Source: an uncultured Methylococcaceae bacterium (GTDB taxonomy: Bacteria; Pseudomonadota; Gammaproteobacteria; Methylococcales; Methylomonadaceae). From it: a stretch of 45,130 nt of DNA. Of the stretch, positions 27,337-36,038 are shown piece after piece. Position 1 is the stretch's first letter, and each line of letters starts with the position of its first letter. The position numbers and the translations under genes are program-made. The notes beneath the pieces are model-generated. The model ran no database searches, was not told the origin of the DNA, and saw only the letters and a program-made list of their open reading frames with translations. The DNA is taken from the NCBI GenBank assembly GCA_903934035.1, contig CAIZMK010000087.1:1-45130 (forward strand). The letters run 5' to 3'.

Positions 27337-27675
27337 ATGACGTCATGTTTATTTTGTAAAATGGTTGCTGGTGAAATTAAACCGGATATAGTTTTTGAAG
27401 ACGATAACGTCTTAGCCTTTAGAGACATCAATCCTCAAGCTCCTGTGCATATATTAATTGTGCCTAAGGCACATATTGCTACCTTAAATGATTTAGATGA
27501 TAGCTTGCTTGCTGGACAATTATTACAAACCGCTATTAAATTAGCTAAACAAGAAGGTTTGTCAGAACACGGTTATCGCGCAGTATTCAACTGTAACTCA
27601 CATGGTGGGCAAGAGGTTTTTCATTTGCATCTGCATCTATTAGGCGGAAGGCAAATGCACTGGCCTCCAGGTTGA
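27337..27675 (+). CDS. hinT: HIT-family purine nucleoside phosphoramidase (HinT)
   Basis: 112 aa. Full HIT protein with the histidine triad HLHLHLLGG near the C-terminus and CLFCKMVAGEIKPD at the N-terminus. It hydrolyses nucleoside phosphoramidates such as AMP-lysine. AGAGAAA lies before the ATG. Separated from recR by 174 bp, so probably its own transcript. Confidence 0.94.
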   Translation: MTSCLFCKMVAGEIKPDIVFEDDNVLAFRDINPQAPVHILIVPKAHIATLNDLDDSLLAGQLLQTAIKLAKQEGLSEHGYRAVFNCNSHGGQEVFHLHLHLLGGRQMHWPPG

Positions 27676-27693
27676 AAAATAAACAATCCTAAA

Positions 27694-27723
27694 TTGCAGA
27701 GATAAAAAGCTCTTCTTTATGAT
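27694..27723 (+). promoter_or_regulatory. Candidate tRNA-Arg promoter
   Basis: TTGCAG (27694-27699), 18-nt spacer, TATGAT (27718-27723). Transcription would start about 7 nt before the mature tRNA. Confidence 0.45.
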
Positions 27724-27737
27724 AAAATCACGCTTTT

Positions 27738-27814
27738 GCCCTGATAGCTCAGCTGGATAGAGCGGTCCCCTCCTAAGGGACAGGTCGGTGGTTCGAATCC
27801 ACTTTGGGGCACCA
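27738..27814 (+). tRNA. tRNA-Arg (anticodon CCU)
   Basis: 77 nt with encoded CCA. Acceptor GCCCTGA pairs with TTGGGGC (G-U pairs included); D arm GCTC/GAGC; anticodon stem GTCCC/GGGAC around loop CTCCTAA (anticodon CCT); T arm GGTGG TTCGAAT CCACT. It reads AGG codons. Confidence 0.95.
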
Positions 27815-27822
27815 AATAATTT

Positions 27823-27854
27823 AAAGGCTTATAGTAAAATTCAAGCCTTTTTTA
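27823..27854 (+). terminator. tRNA-Arg terminator
   Basis: AAAGGCTT and AAGCCTTT form an 8-bp stem, with the 3' arm running into a T-run (CCTTTTTTATT). It begins 9 bp after the CCA end. Confidence 0.8.
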
Positions 27855-28227
27855 TTGTGTAAATATTCTCATGATCCACTCAGAGCGCATTTCAAAAAAA
27901 CACCCGTAAACAATGCCAATAATTCAGGCGCAAAAAGATAAAGGAATATTTAATATCTTTCGCTAACTTCCTCTTTTATGTTGAATTAGCCAAAAATTGT
28001 TTTCAGTGAATATATTCATGCTTCTCATTTTGGTTATAAGCTTAACAGGGAACAAAATGCTTGCCTAGGTCGGATTAGGCGCTAGCCGTAACCCGATATA
28101 TCACGATTATGTCGGGTTACGCTATCGCTAACCTGACCTACACCTAATAACATTATTCACACTGCCCCGTCTTTAGTGATAGCCGAAAATAACCTGCAAA
28201 ATCTAAATTTATTATTCTAAATATCGC
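27855..28227. other. Leader region of the Wadjet operon
   Basis: About 370 bp. The first half shows nothing I can name. The second half (28047-28207) is a copy of repeat family D that ends about 20 bp before the first gene's ATG, so the operon's promoter or 5' leader must lie within or across the repeat. No copy of the tRNA 3' end is seen here or after the operon. Confidence 0.5.
28047..28207. repeat. Repeat family D copy in front of the Wadjet operon
   Basis: About 160 bp sharing long stretches with 35888-36028: TTGC-TAGGTCGG-TTAG, CGCTAGCCGTAACCCGA, CTATCGCTAACC, TAATAACATTATTCA and CTTTAGTGATA. It contains internal inverted pieces (GTCGGGTTACG versus CGTAACCCGA). Same orientation as the downstream gene in both copies. 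Confidence 0.75.
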
Positions 28228-29472
28228 ATGATCAATCCTCGTAGTTTAGTTAGAGCTTTAGAAAAACACTGGGACGTTATAGAGCGCATCGTACATTTGG
28301 GCAGGGACCATATTGCCTATGAAAGAGATGATGTGTTGGTGCTATTGAGAAAAATCTATTTGCATGAATCAGCCGAGCAATGTGTCGAGCGCTTGCAACA
28401 GATGGTTAATTCAGAATTATTGATACAAATGTCGCATAGCAATACCTTACAACTTAATGAAAGCGTTCGCCAATTTGTCGGAAGTTTGTTGCATGAGCAT
28501 GAATTAGGTTTGTCGGATATTTTAAAAGCCCGAATTATTGACATTAAAGTCGGTCTGGATCAATTACATCAAGCTATGCAGAATCGCGATATGGCTGCTT
28601 TGCAACAAGGTGCTGTGCGTATAGATACTCAGCTTCGACAAATTTTACAACAACTGGATCAGGATACGCATGCTATTCAGGATATTGCCGAGCGTGCTAA
28701 AGGCGCTGATGAGCGCATGCAGTTGTCAAGTCGCTATAGGGAAGTGCTAGATGCTTATGATCGTTATGTATTGCCAATGACTGAATTGATGGATACCGGT
28801 GCGGGTGGAAGTTTTTATCCCTTGCTTGAGGAAGCTGAAAGAGTTTTGGCTACCTTAGCTCAGCAACTGATGACCCAAGGTGGTTTATATAGCCATCAGC
28901 GCTTATTGCGTCAAATAGGCTTCAGGGTTAAAGAGTTACGACAAGCTGGGTTAGTCGCATTGAAGCAATGTACTAACACTTTGATGCCGCTAAGAGAAGA
29001 GGTGCGTCGTCATAATCATCTAAGTGCTGCAATTGGTCAATTGTTGGGTGATGTCCGTAAAAAAGGCATGCGTAAAACATTTCTGCAACAGAGCTTACCT
29101 ATTTGGCGCAAAGAGCGTTTGATTTCAGTTGCTATAGGCCCCGAATTATTGACATTAATGGAGCAAGTGCGGCATTATCAATCTAAAGCCGTTGAGTTCC
29201 CTGAGATGATAGCAGACGATACTCAGATTCAGCTTGAGTTGATTGATGAAGAGGCTATTCGTCAGAACTTTTATCAGAGCCTACCTCTACCCGATTTGAT
29301 GGGCTGGCTTGCTGATCATTATAACGAGTATCAAGACATTACCTTGTTACGGCTTTATCATAGCTTTATTCGTTTACCTGATATTTCTGCTACCCCAGAT
29401 TTGCACGAAACGCGCATTACCCTTAAACAGGTTGCGATTAAACACCACAGCCATGCCCTTGAATCCTTATGA
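28228..29472 (+). CDS. mksF: MksF/JetA: kleisin subunit of a Wadjet-type SMC complex
   Basis: 414 aa. The N-terminal winged-helix-like part (about 1-80), long helical middle (100-330, e.g. DQLHQAMQNRDMAALQQGAVRID) and C-terminal helical/winged part fit a MukF-like kleisin. The identification rests mainly on the operon: kleisin, MukE-like protein, SMC ATPase, Toprim nuclease in the standard F-E-B-G order. The kleisin bridges the SMC heads. Its stop overlaps the next ATG (ATGA). Confidence 0.82.
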   Translation: MINPRSLVRALEKHWDVIERIVHLGRDHIAYERDDVLVLLRKIYLHESAEQCVERLQQMVNSELLIQMSHSNTLQLNESVRQFVGSLLHEHELGLSDILKARIIDIKVGLDQLHQAMQNRDMAALQQGAVRIDTQLRQILQQLDQDTHAIQDIAERAKGADERMQLSSRYREVLDAYDRYVLPMTELMDTGAGGSFYPLLEEAERVLATLAQQLMTQGGLYSHQRLLRQIGFRVKELRQAGLVALKQCTNTLMPLREEVRRHNHLSAAIGQLLGDVRKKGMRKTFLQQSLPIWRKERLISVAIGPELLTLMEQVRHYQSKAVEFPEMIADDTQIQLELIDEEAIRQNFYQSLPLPDLMGWLADHYNEYQDITLLRLYHSFIRLPDISATPDLHETRITLKQVAIKHHSHALESL

Positions 29473-30032
29473 CGATTGATTTTACTGCTCTGACCCAGTT
29501 ACAACCCCTCTTTAAACAGTTAAGTTCTGGTGCACATTTAAATCGCCTAAAAGATACTGAGCTTTGGGTGCAGTTGGAGCTTTATCAAAGTGACTATGAG
29601 TCATTATTTGCTGCGCTGGGTTTTGTTCTGATAGTTGATGGACGAGGGTTTGCCTATTTTAAAACCGAGTTAGCTAGTGCTTACACAGGCAAGCTCACTC
29701 GTCGTCTTGCCTTAGTCATTATGTTGTTGTTTGAATATCAGGCTGATCAAGGCTTGCATTTATTTCAATTTCAGCAATGGCGGCTTGATTCTATTTTATT
29801 AGATCAACTCTGGCAGCAGTATTTCGCTCTATTCGAGGCTGAAGAAATAAATAGTCCAAAAACATTATCGGAGATTTTAGATAGCGCTACGCGAGTCGGC
29901 TTCTTAATCTCTGAAGACAATGCTTATCGACTATTGCCATCAATACATCGTTACTTAGATTTGTTTGTAGAACTGGGTAACGCTGAACGGCCTGATCAAA
30001 TTAAAGAAGATATCAAGGAGGATATGCTTTGA
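29469..30032 (+). CDS. mksE: MksE/JetB: MukE-like kleisin-associated subunit
   Basis: 187 aa. Tandem winged-helix-type protein (ELWVQLELYQSDYESLFAALGFVLIVDGRGFAYF, then LVIMLLFEYQAD), as expected for the KITE-like subunit that binds the kleisin. Short acidic/basic tail. Its end overlaps the SMC gene start by 4 bp and carries that gene's RBS. Confidence 0.82.
   Translation: MTIDFTALTQLQPLFKQLSSGAHLNRLKDTELWVQLELYQSDYESLFAALGFVLIVDGRGFAYFKTELASAYTGKLTRRLALVIMLLFEYQADQGLHLFQFQQWRLDSILLDQLWQQYFALFEAEEINSPKTLSEILDSATRVGFLISEDNAYRLLPSIHRYLDLFVELGNAERPDQIKEDIKEDML
30015..30021 (+). promoter_or_regulatory. RBS that fixes a TTG start for the SMC gene
   Basis: AAGGAGG, a perfect Shine-Dalgarno sequence, lies 7 nt before TTG (30029-30031), within the 3' end of mksE. 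It supports a TTG start, giving MSLAQYGFQKLVLLN. Confidence 0.75.
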
Positions 30033-32824
30033 GTCTTGCACAATATGGCTTTCAAAAATTAGTATTACTAAACAGTGCGGGTTACAGTCGCGCTGAATTG
30101 CCGCTAGATGATTCTGTGTCCATTATTGCACCTAATAATACTGGCAAAACAAGCTTGATCAATGCGTTGCAGTTTCTGCTTATCCTTAACAAACAGCACA
30201 TGGATTTTGGCGCACACAGTGTCGAAAACTCTAAGCGGTTTTATTTTCCAGACAACAGTGCTTATATTTTGTTGGAAGTATTATTGCCTTCGGGTATGGC
30301 AGTGATAGGGTGTGTCGGTAAAGGTTTGAGCCATGATTATGAATACTTTGCTTATCAAGGGAGTCTTGATCTTGATGATTACCGCTTGGCTGATGGCAAG
30401 CTGGTCGCTCAACCTAAATTAATCGCGCGTTTATTTGAATGCGGAAAGCTCGCTAAAATTTATCCTCAAGCTGATTTACGAGCCTTATTGTATGGTAATC
30501 GTCAAAAGCAGCGTGCTGATGACCCTGATTTAACAATATTCCCTCTGGAATTTACTTCGCAGGCTGCAACTTATCAGCGAATCCTAACCCGAACTTTACG
30601 TCTGGATAAATTGGATAGCAGGGAAGTGAAGTATTATTTACTGGAAATCTTTAAAAATGATTTGCAAGATCGCAATGTCGATTTTAAGAGTGAGTGGGAC
30701 AAGTCTTTTGCTGATGTGAACTATGATAAGTCTCAGTATGACGCGGTGTTTCGTAATCAGTCACTTATTTCAGACATGGAAGATAGTCAGCAAACACGAT
30801 TGCTATTACGCGGCAAGCTTATTTTATGGCGACCTTTAATAGAAAAAGGCTTGAATGATTGGGAAGACTATAATACCAGTACCAGCGAAGAACTTCGCCT
30901 AAGATTACAAACACTAGAAGACGAAGCGGTGGCTTTGGAAAAACGCCACGAAATGATTTATCAAGACCGTGCTGAGGCCAAAACAACCTTAAAAGCTCAA
31001 CAAAAAATAGAAGCTTATTATCAAGAGCTGATTATGCAATTTCAGTTTGTCAGTGATTTAGCTCAATTACAAAATCAGCGACTACTATTGCAAAAACAAC
31101 GTGATGAGTTGGTGCGTAGCATAGGTAATGCAGAACAACAGCAATCTCAAGAAGCTATTACCAGAAACATTGCAAAAATCAGTAAAGAGAAAGTCGATTT
31201 GAATCGGCAGTTGCAGAATGTCAATAATAACTTATATTTGCAACTACAAAAAATATTGCCGGCTGAAAGCTTTGAGCTTGTAACTCGATTATTGTCTAAG
31301 TCAGTTTTAAGTTTACCGGTTGCGCAAGGTAGTGCCGTAGAGTTGAACGATGAAACGGCTTTTCAATCATTTGCAGCACTATTAGCATCGCGGTTGTCAG
31401 CTAATTGTTTGCAACTGCCTGGCTTGCTACTCGATCTGTCTGAGTTGGAGCCGAATCTTTTTATTAAAACGGCTCAAGAATTAGAGACAGAGATTAATGA
31501 CTGTGAGCGTCAGTTAACTGAGCTAACTAGTTTATTGAAAACCGTTGAAACTTTAAGCCAACAAAAGCAGCATCAACAAAAACTAGAACAGCAAATTTCA
31601 GAATTGTTAGTCGATGAGAAAAACTTTGAGGAATTACTGTTATTAAAGCTAAGTGCTTTAGAAAGGCTGCAAGGAATTGAGGCTTTGCAGCAAAAACTAG
31701 TTCTGCTTGAGCAAGAAGAATCTGGATTAGCTGAGCAGAAAAAATCTATCTTACTGGCACAGGAAAAACATAAATCCGATCAAAAAGAACTGCAAAGCCA
31801 ATTTCAGCGCATTAACATAGCTAGGCAGCAACGACTTGATCAACAGTTTCCGTTTACGTCTTTAGAACAATTGCCTCATTTGCCTTGCATGGAATCAACC
31901 GAGTTGGCAATGCCGACTTTGGCTGATTGCATCGAAACCTATAATCGCGATTGCCAAAAGCTAAAACAAATCGAAGAGCAATTAAATGGACATCTCAGTC
32001 AATTACATAGAGATGGCGTGAGTAAATTCCAAACTCAGGATACTGCCGAGCAACAATTAAATGCCTTGTTTAATTACACTGCGCAACTGAGTCAGGAAAA
32101 AGAAGCGATTGAACGTAAGGCGCGTTCGGCCGTGGTGCAGGTGGCGGCTATATTGCGAGATTTGCGTGATAGTCTAGAAACTTTCAAAAGGCGAATGCGT
32201 GAATTTAATAACAAAATTAATCGTCGCCAGCTTTCAGATCTTAAAGTTTTTAAAATAGAACCTAGAGAAGAAGATATTTTAGTGCGGGCTATACAAGCTT
32301 TAATTTCAACTTCGGAACAGGTTGAGTCGGGACGTTCGTTTGATTTGTTCGACCAGAACACTATGTTAGATGATAAGGAACTTAACAAAGCCAAAGATAT
32401 TTTGATCAAAGAAGGCGAGGCGCGTGGTGGCTTAAGAGTTGAGCATTTATTTAGATTGGTTTTTAGTATTGCTAAAGAAAATCAAACGCCAGCAGAATTT
32501 GAAGATATTGATAGCGCAGCCTCTAATGGTACGGTATTGATGGCCAAACTTATTACCGGTCTAGCTATGCTTAATCAAATGCAAGATTCACGCAAAGCTA
32601 TTAAAACAGCCTGTTATTTGGATGAAGCGGCTTCGCTGGATCAACGTAATCAACGTAATTTAATTGAAATAGCAGAAGAGTTTGGTTTTACCCTCATTTT
32701 TGCTTCTCCAGAACCCCAAATCACCGCTCGCTATTGTGTGCCCATCGCTACCACGAAAGGCAAAAATCACATCAGCCGATTGAGTTGGCAGATTCTGGAA
32801 AGCCTTGCTGATACAGATAAGTAA
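30029..32824 (+). CDS. mksB: MksB/JetC: SMC-like ATPase of a Wadjet system
   Basis: 931 aa from a TTG start. The N-terminal head has Walker A APNNTGKTS (34-42). Long coiled coils (about 280-400 and 490-760, rich in Leu, Gln, Glu, Lys) flank a central hinge. The C-terminal head has the signature region NGTVLMAKLITGLAML and Walker B ACYLDEAASLD, then LIFASPEPQ. At 931 aa it is much shorter than MukB (about 1,480) and in the MksB range. It would extrude DNA loops to detect small circular DNA. Confidence 0.9.
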   Translation: MSLAQYGFQKLVLLNSAGYSRAELPLDDSVSIIAPNNTGKTSLINALQFLLILNKQHMDFGAHSVENSKRFYFPDNSAYILLEVLLPSGMAVIGCVGKGLSHDYEYFAYQGSLDLDDYRLADGKLVAQPKLIARLFECGKLAKIYPQADLRALLYGNRQKQRADDPDLTIFPLEFTSQAATYQRILTRTLRLDKLDSREVKYYLLEIFKNDLQDRNVDFKSEWDKSFADVNYDKSQYDAVFRNQSLISDMEDSQQTRLLLRGKLILWRPLIEKGLNDWEDYNTSTSEELRLRLQTLEDEAVALEKRHEMIYQDRAEAKTTLKAQQKIEAYYQELIMQFQFVSDLAQLQNQRLLLQKQRDELVRSIGNAEQQQSQEAITRNIAKISKEKVDLNRQLQNVNNNLYLQLQKILPAESFELVTRLLSKSVLSLPVAQGSAVELNDETAFQSFAALLASRLSANCLQLPGLLLDLSELEPNLFIKTAQELETEINDCERQLTELTSLLKTVETLSQQKQHQQKLEQQISELLVDEKNFEELLLLKLSALERLQGIEALQQKLVLLEQEESGLAEQKKSILLAQEKHKSDQKELQSQFQRINIARQQRLDQQFPFTSLEQLPHLPCMESTELAMPTLADCIETYNRDCQKLKQIEEQLNGHLSQLHRDGVSKFQTQDTAEQQLNALFNYTAQLSQEKEAIERKARSAVVQVAAILRDLRDSLETFKRRMREFNNKINRRQLSDLKVFKIEPREEDILVRAIQALISTSEQVESGRSFDLFDQNTMLDDKELNKAKDILIKEGEARGGLRVEHLFRLVFSIAKENQTPAEFEDIDSAASNGTVLMAKLITGLAMLNQMQDSRKAIKTACYLDEAASLDQRNQRNLIEIAEEFGFTLIFASPEPQITARYCVPIATTKGKNHISRLSWQILESLADTDK

Positions 32825-32826
32825 TC

Positions 32827-33699
32827 ATGAGTATCTTGTCAGGCGCTTTAAGACGCTTGCTTGCTAGCGATCAGTTACTAACGGCCTCAACTTTTACTGC
32901 TAGCCAAAGAAAAGAATTGGAACAGTTTGCTTTGAGTACTCGGCAAATTGAAGTTCTCAAAAAAGGCCGAAGTACCGTTTATCAGATCATTAACAGACAA
33001 AGTTTGATTTATTATCTGCGACAAATTCATCCATTAGATAATGATTTATTAGCGGCTGATCTGCCAGGTCGTAGTCGTAATATTGGCACAGAACGCAACA
33101 GTAAAGCGGGCAGAAGCAGTCATGATTGTAGTTATTTGTTAATGAAAGCTTGGGATTCTGAAGTCTTTTGGGAAAATGAAAAAAGTACGATGCGCGTTGC
33201 GGAGCTTACTGAAGACTTTGGTGCTGCTACATTACAGGTGAGTTTAGGTCAGCGCTGGCGAACTAATAGTCCATTGTTGTTAGTGGAAAATCAGGCCTTG
33301 TTTGATCGTTGTGATTGGTTACCAGAAAACTTTAATGGTTGTTTAGTTTATTATGCAGGGCAATTATCGGAGCTATTATTGCAATGGCTTGCAGAACAAA
33401 AACGTAGCGATGCGGTCACTTTATTTCCAGATTATGACGGGGTAGGCTTATCTAATTTCCTTCGATTAAAAAACGCGTTACACCCAGATAGCTATTTATA
33501 TTTTTATTGGTTACCAGATTGGGAAAATAAATTGATAACATTTGGTAGCACTAAGATTTGGCAGGAAACTCGGGTTTTATTTGAAAACGCCCTGCAAAAA
33601 CTTGAAGCAATGAATGCTTTGAACGATGATTTTATTAAGTTGGGATATTTGACACAGCATCATGGTAAGACTTTGGAGCAGGAAGCAATTTGGTTGTAA
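32827..33699 (+). CDS. mksG: MksG/JetD: Toprim nuclease subunit of a Wadjet system
   Basis: 290 aa, starting 2 bp after the SMC stop. The N-terminal arm domain (about 1-145) is followed by a Toprim-like domain with acidic residues E154 (LLVENQAL) and D202/D204 (FPDYDGVG), and a final conserved EQEA near residue 284. In Wadjet this subunit cleaves plasmid DNA that the SMC motor has enclosed. It is shorter than the type I JetD proteins I recall (about 390 aa), so the subtype is probably the Pseudomonas MksBEFG-like group. Confidence 0.85.
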   Translation: MSILSGALRRLLASDQLLTASTFTASQRKELEQFALSTRQIEVLKKGRSTVYQIINRQSLIYYLRQIHPLDNDLLAADLPGRSRNIGTERNSKAGRSSHDCSYLLMKAWDSEVFWENEKSTMRVAELTEDFGAATLQVSLGQRWRTNSPLLLVENQALFDRCDWLPENFNGCLVYYAGQLSELLLQWLAEQKRSDAVTLFPDYDGVGLSNFLRLKNALHPDSYLYFYWLPDWENKLITFGSTKIWQETRVLFENALQKLEAMNALNDDFIKLGYLTQHHGKTLEQEAIWL

Positions 33700-34039
33700 G
33701 TCATTGTTGAAATAATTGTTTCGATAAATGTAATGGTGGTAGAGGCGGCTTGCGATAGCAAAACATCGTATAAAGTTCCCACGCTGCTGCGCACAGTTAA
33801 ACTTTTGTAGGCCGGAATAAGGCTTTACGAGCGTCAGCGAGTAAAGCGTTTCCGGCATAGGCACTGCTCCTTTGCCGGAAACGCCACCCCGCGCTGCGCT
33901 AGGGTGGTCTTATTACGGCCCTACAATAAGTTCAAATATTCCTTAAATGCAATAATGTTAGTCGCTGTTAGCGAGGGCAAAACCATGTCACTGCGTAACA
34001 TCAGTTAACTCAAATAAATCAGGAATCACTAATTAATTT
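33700..34039. other. Intergenic with repeat B
   Basis: 340 bp after mksG. Most of it is repeat B (33807-33924) with its flanks in reverse orientation relative to the 37255 copy. No tRNA fragment or integrase was found here. AGGAATCAC before 34040 may serve the next gene. Confidence 0.55.
33807..33924. repeat. Repeat family B, intact copy (inverted)
   Basis: Bounded by GTAGGCCGGAATAAG and CTTATTACGGCCCTAC (one substitution and one inserted C). The flanks CACAGTTAAACTTTT (left) and AATAAGTTCAAATATTCC (right) are the reverse complement of the flanks of the copy at 37255, so the repeat unit extends about 20 bp past the palindrome on each side. Confidence 0.85.
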
Positions 34040-34459
34040 ATGTGGATACAAAAAGAATTTACTCTGTCAGCAAAAAATAGAGGCTTTCATCTCATTACTG
34101 ATGAAATCATCAAAGCGATTCCAGAATTAAAGCGTATTGATTGTGGGTTACTACACTTATTTATTCAGCATACTTCGGCCTCATTAACGATTAATGAGAA
34201 TGCAGATCCGACGGTGCGTCAAGATTTGGAAAGTCACTTTAATATCTTTGTGCCTGAAAAAGCTGCATATTATCGACATGACTATGAAGGTGACGATGAT
34301 ATGCCTGCCCATATTAAAAATTGTCTATTAGGGAGTAGTGTAAGTATTCCAATTACTCGTGGAAGTCTTAATTTAGGTATTTGGCAGGGCATATACTTAT
34401 GTGAGCATCGTAATCTAGCAGGTGGTAGGCGTTTTGTAGCGACTCTTCAAGGCGATTGA
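34040..34459 (+). CDS. yjbQ: YjbQ/UPF0047 family protein
   Basis: 139 aa, full length for the family. The signature HTSASLTINENADPTVRQDLE and the C-terminal GIWQGIYLCEHRN...R are clear. Members have weak thiamine-phosphate synthase activity in vitro; the physiological role is unsettled. Stands alone. Confidence 0.92.
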   Translation: MWIQKEFTLSAKNRGFHLITDEIIKAIPELKRIDCGLLHLFIQHTSASLTINENADPTVRQDLESHFNIFVPEKAAYYRHDYEGDDDMPAHIKNCLLGSSVSIPITRGSLNLGIWQGIYLCEHRNLAGGRRFVATLQGD

Positions 34460-34844
34460 TGGGTATCAATATAAGTGAATGTTGTCATTCCCGCTCAAGA
34501 CGATAACATTGTGGTCAAGATCGTAGGGGCTTATTGCATAAGCCTATTTAATTAAAGTTCAATGTTATAGGGCTTATTTCATAAGGGCGTATGCAATACG
34601 CCCCTAAAATTCTTTAACTTAATGACATTGGCCCCTGCGGTGTTTTTATCGTTTTCACACCCATTACAAGCTTGTATAGATACTTGTGCATGTCATGGGG
34701 AGGGGCATGCAGTTATAAACTTAAGCAAAGTTAAAGAGTAGGTCTTTAAAAACAATTTCGAACAGGTGGCTTTCACGACTTACTTAGATGTGTTTAAATT
34801 ATAACTATTCCACACACTTCATACGCCAATAAGGTATCAATTAC
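34460..34844. other. Intergenic with a family C palindrome
   Basis: 385 bp. Repeat C occupies 34523-34606, followed by CTTGTATAGATACTTGTGCATG-like sequence (about 34672), which recurs in the gap before rsbR. I see no gene. The promoter of the transglycosylase gene must lie near its 3' end. Confidence 0.5.
34523..34606. repeat. Repeat family C copy
   Basis: The left arm begins GTAGGGGCTTATTGCATAAGCC and the right arm ends GGGCGTATGCAATACGCCCC. The arms are each palindromic (GGGCGTAT-x3-ATACGCCC). The related copy at 38236-38317 has the same two-hairpin layout. Confidence 0.75.
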
Positions 34845-35864
34845 ATGAATCGCACCTGGTTGAGAACTTGGTTTTTTATAGTCTTCGTTTTAGGCTTAAA
34901 TGCTTGTAGTAATAATTCAGTTAAGGATCTTCGAGATAAAAATGCCAGTGACGCAAGTTTGTTGCAATCCCAAGATTCCGCTTCTCAAAATAATTATAAA
35001 GTACCGACTCAATATGGGACTTTTATTAAACCGGGTGAGTTAGAGCCTGCGGTCGATTTTTGGCGTAAAACGTATAGTCTATGGCATCGCTCTGAAGTGG
35101 CCGTTCATGATGATCGCTATATGGATGTTATTTATGAAGTCTTTGTATTGCCGGGTGATGTGGCTGAAAGCTTAACCAGCGAACAAAAGAATATAGTGAG
35201 TCAACGTAGAGAGTTTTGGAAAGCTCAACTTTCGGTATTGGAAGCTAAAGTTCGCAATAACGAGTCTTTGAATGGTAACGAAAGACAAATTATCGCTAAA
35301 TTGACCCATAATGGACGGCAAATTAATCATGTGGTTGCTGGTGCTTCAGAGCGTATACGTTCGCAACGGGGTACTCGCGAACGTTTTAAGCAGGGCTTAG
35401 ATATTAGTCAGCGTTATGATCGACAATTTAGAAAGATATTCAAAGAAGCAGGCTTGCCTGAAGATTTAGCCTTTTTGCCTCATGTAGAATCTTCATTTCA
35501 GTTTTCTGCAAAATCTTCAGCCGGTGCAGTCGGTATGTGGCAGTTTACAAAGTCTGGTGCACAAACCTTCATGCCAGATAACAATAAAGTTGATCTTCGC
35601 TTAGATCCTGTAGCTTCTGCTGTGGGTGCTGCCAACTATTTAAAGCATGCCTATAAAAAGCTAGGTGACTGGCCGGCAGCGATTACTTCGTATAACCATG
35701 GAATTGGGGGTATGAAGCGAGCACAAAATCAAGTAGGTCGAGATTTTGTGCAAATCGTTGATACTTATACTGGGCCTGCATTCGGTTTTGCTTCTCGTAA
35801 TTATTATGCCCAGTTTTTGGCTGCACGAGAAATTGCCAGCAATCCTAGGCAGTATTTTCCGTAG
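34845..35864 (+). CDS. Lytic transglycosylase lipoprotein (SLT domain)
   Basis: 339 aa. Lipoprotein signal with lipobox LNAC (Cys21). The C-terminal half is a goose-lysozyme/SLT domain with the catalytic Glu in LPHVESSFQ and motifs SSAGAVGMWQFTKSGA and ITSYNHGIGGM. It cleaves murein glycan chains with anhydro ends. The catalytic region resembles MltD, but the protein ends right after it with no LysM repeats. Residue 22 after the Cys is Ser, which predicts outer-membrane sorting. Confidence 0.88.
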   Translation: MNRTWLRTWFFIVFVLGLNACSNNSVKDLRDKNASDASLLQSQDSASQNNYKVPTQYGTFIKPGELEPAVDFWRKTYSLWHRSEVAVHDDRYMDVIYEVFVLPGDVAESLTSEQKNIVSQRREFWKAQLSVLEAKVRNNESLNGNERQIIAKLTHNGRQINHVVAGASERIRSQRGTRERFKQGLDISQRYDRQFRKIFKEAGLPEDLAFLPHVESSFQFSAKSSAGAVGMWQFTKSGAQTFMPDNNKVDLRLDPVASAVGAANYLKHAYKKLGDWPAAITSYNHGIGGMKRAQNQVGRDFVQIVDTYTGPAFGFASRNYYAQFLAAREIASNPRQYFP

Positions 35865-35887
35865 GCACTTTATGCCTTATCAAGATA

Positions 35888-36028
35888 AGGGACAAAGCGC
35901 TTGCGTAGGTCGGGTTAGACGCTAGCCGTAACCCGACCATTACTATCGCTAACCCTACCTACACTTAATAACATTATTCAAACCGTCCCGCCTTTAGTGA
36001 TAACCTTAAAATCCGGCTGTAAATCTTT
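35888..36028. repeat. Repeat family D copy in front of the DUF1415 gene
   Basis: About 140 bp homologous to 28047-28207 and, like it, ends just before the RBS of the downstream gene. GTAGGTCGGGTTAG and CTAACCCTACCTAC form the outer inverted arms. A weaker relic is at about 6160-6228. Confidence 0.75.
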
Positions 36029-36038
36029 AGAGGAAAAC

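Noticed and set aside
27738-34039. Integrative island with attachment sites around the Wadjet operon
   Set aside because: No integrase and no copy of the tRNA-Arg 3' end was found downstream of mksG, so only proximity to a tRNA remains.
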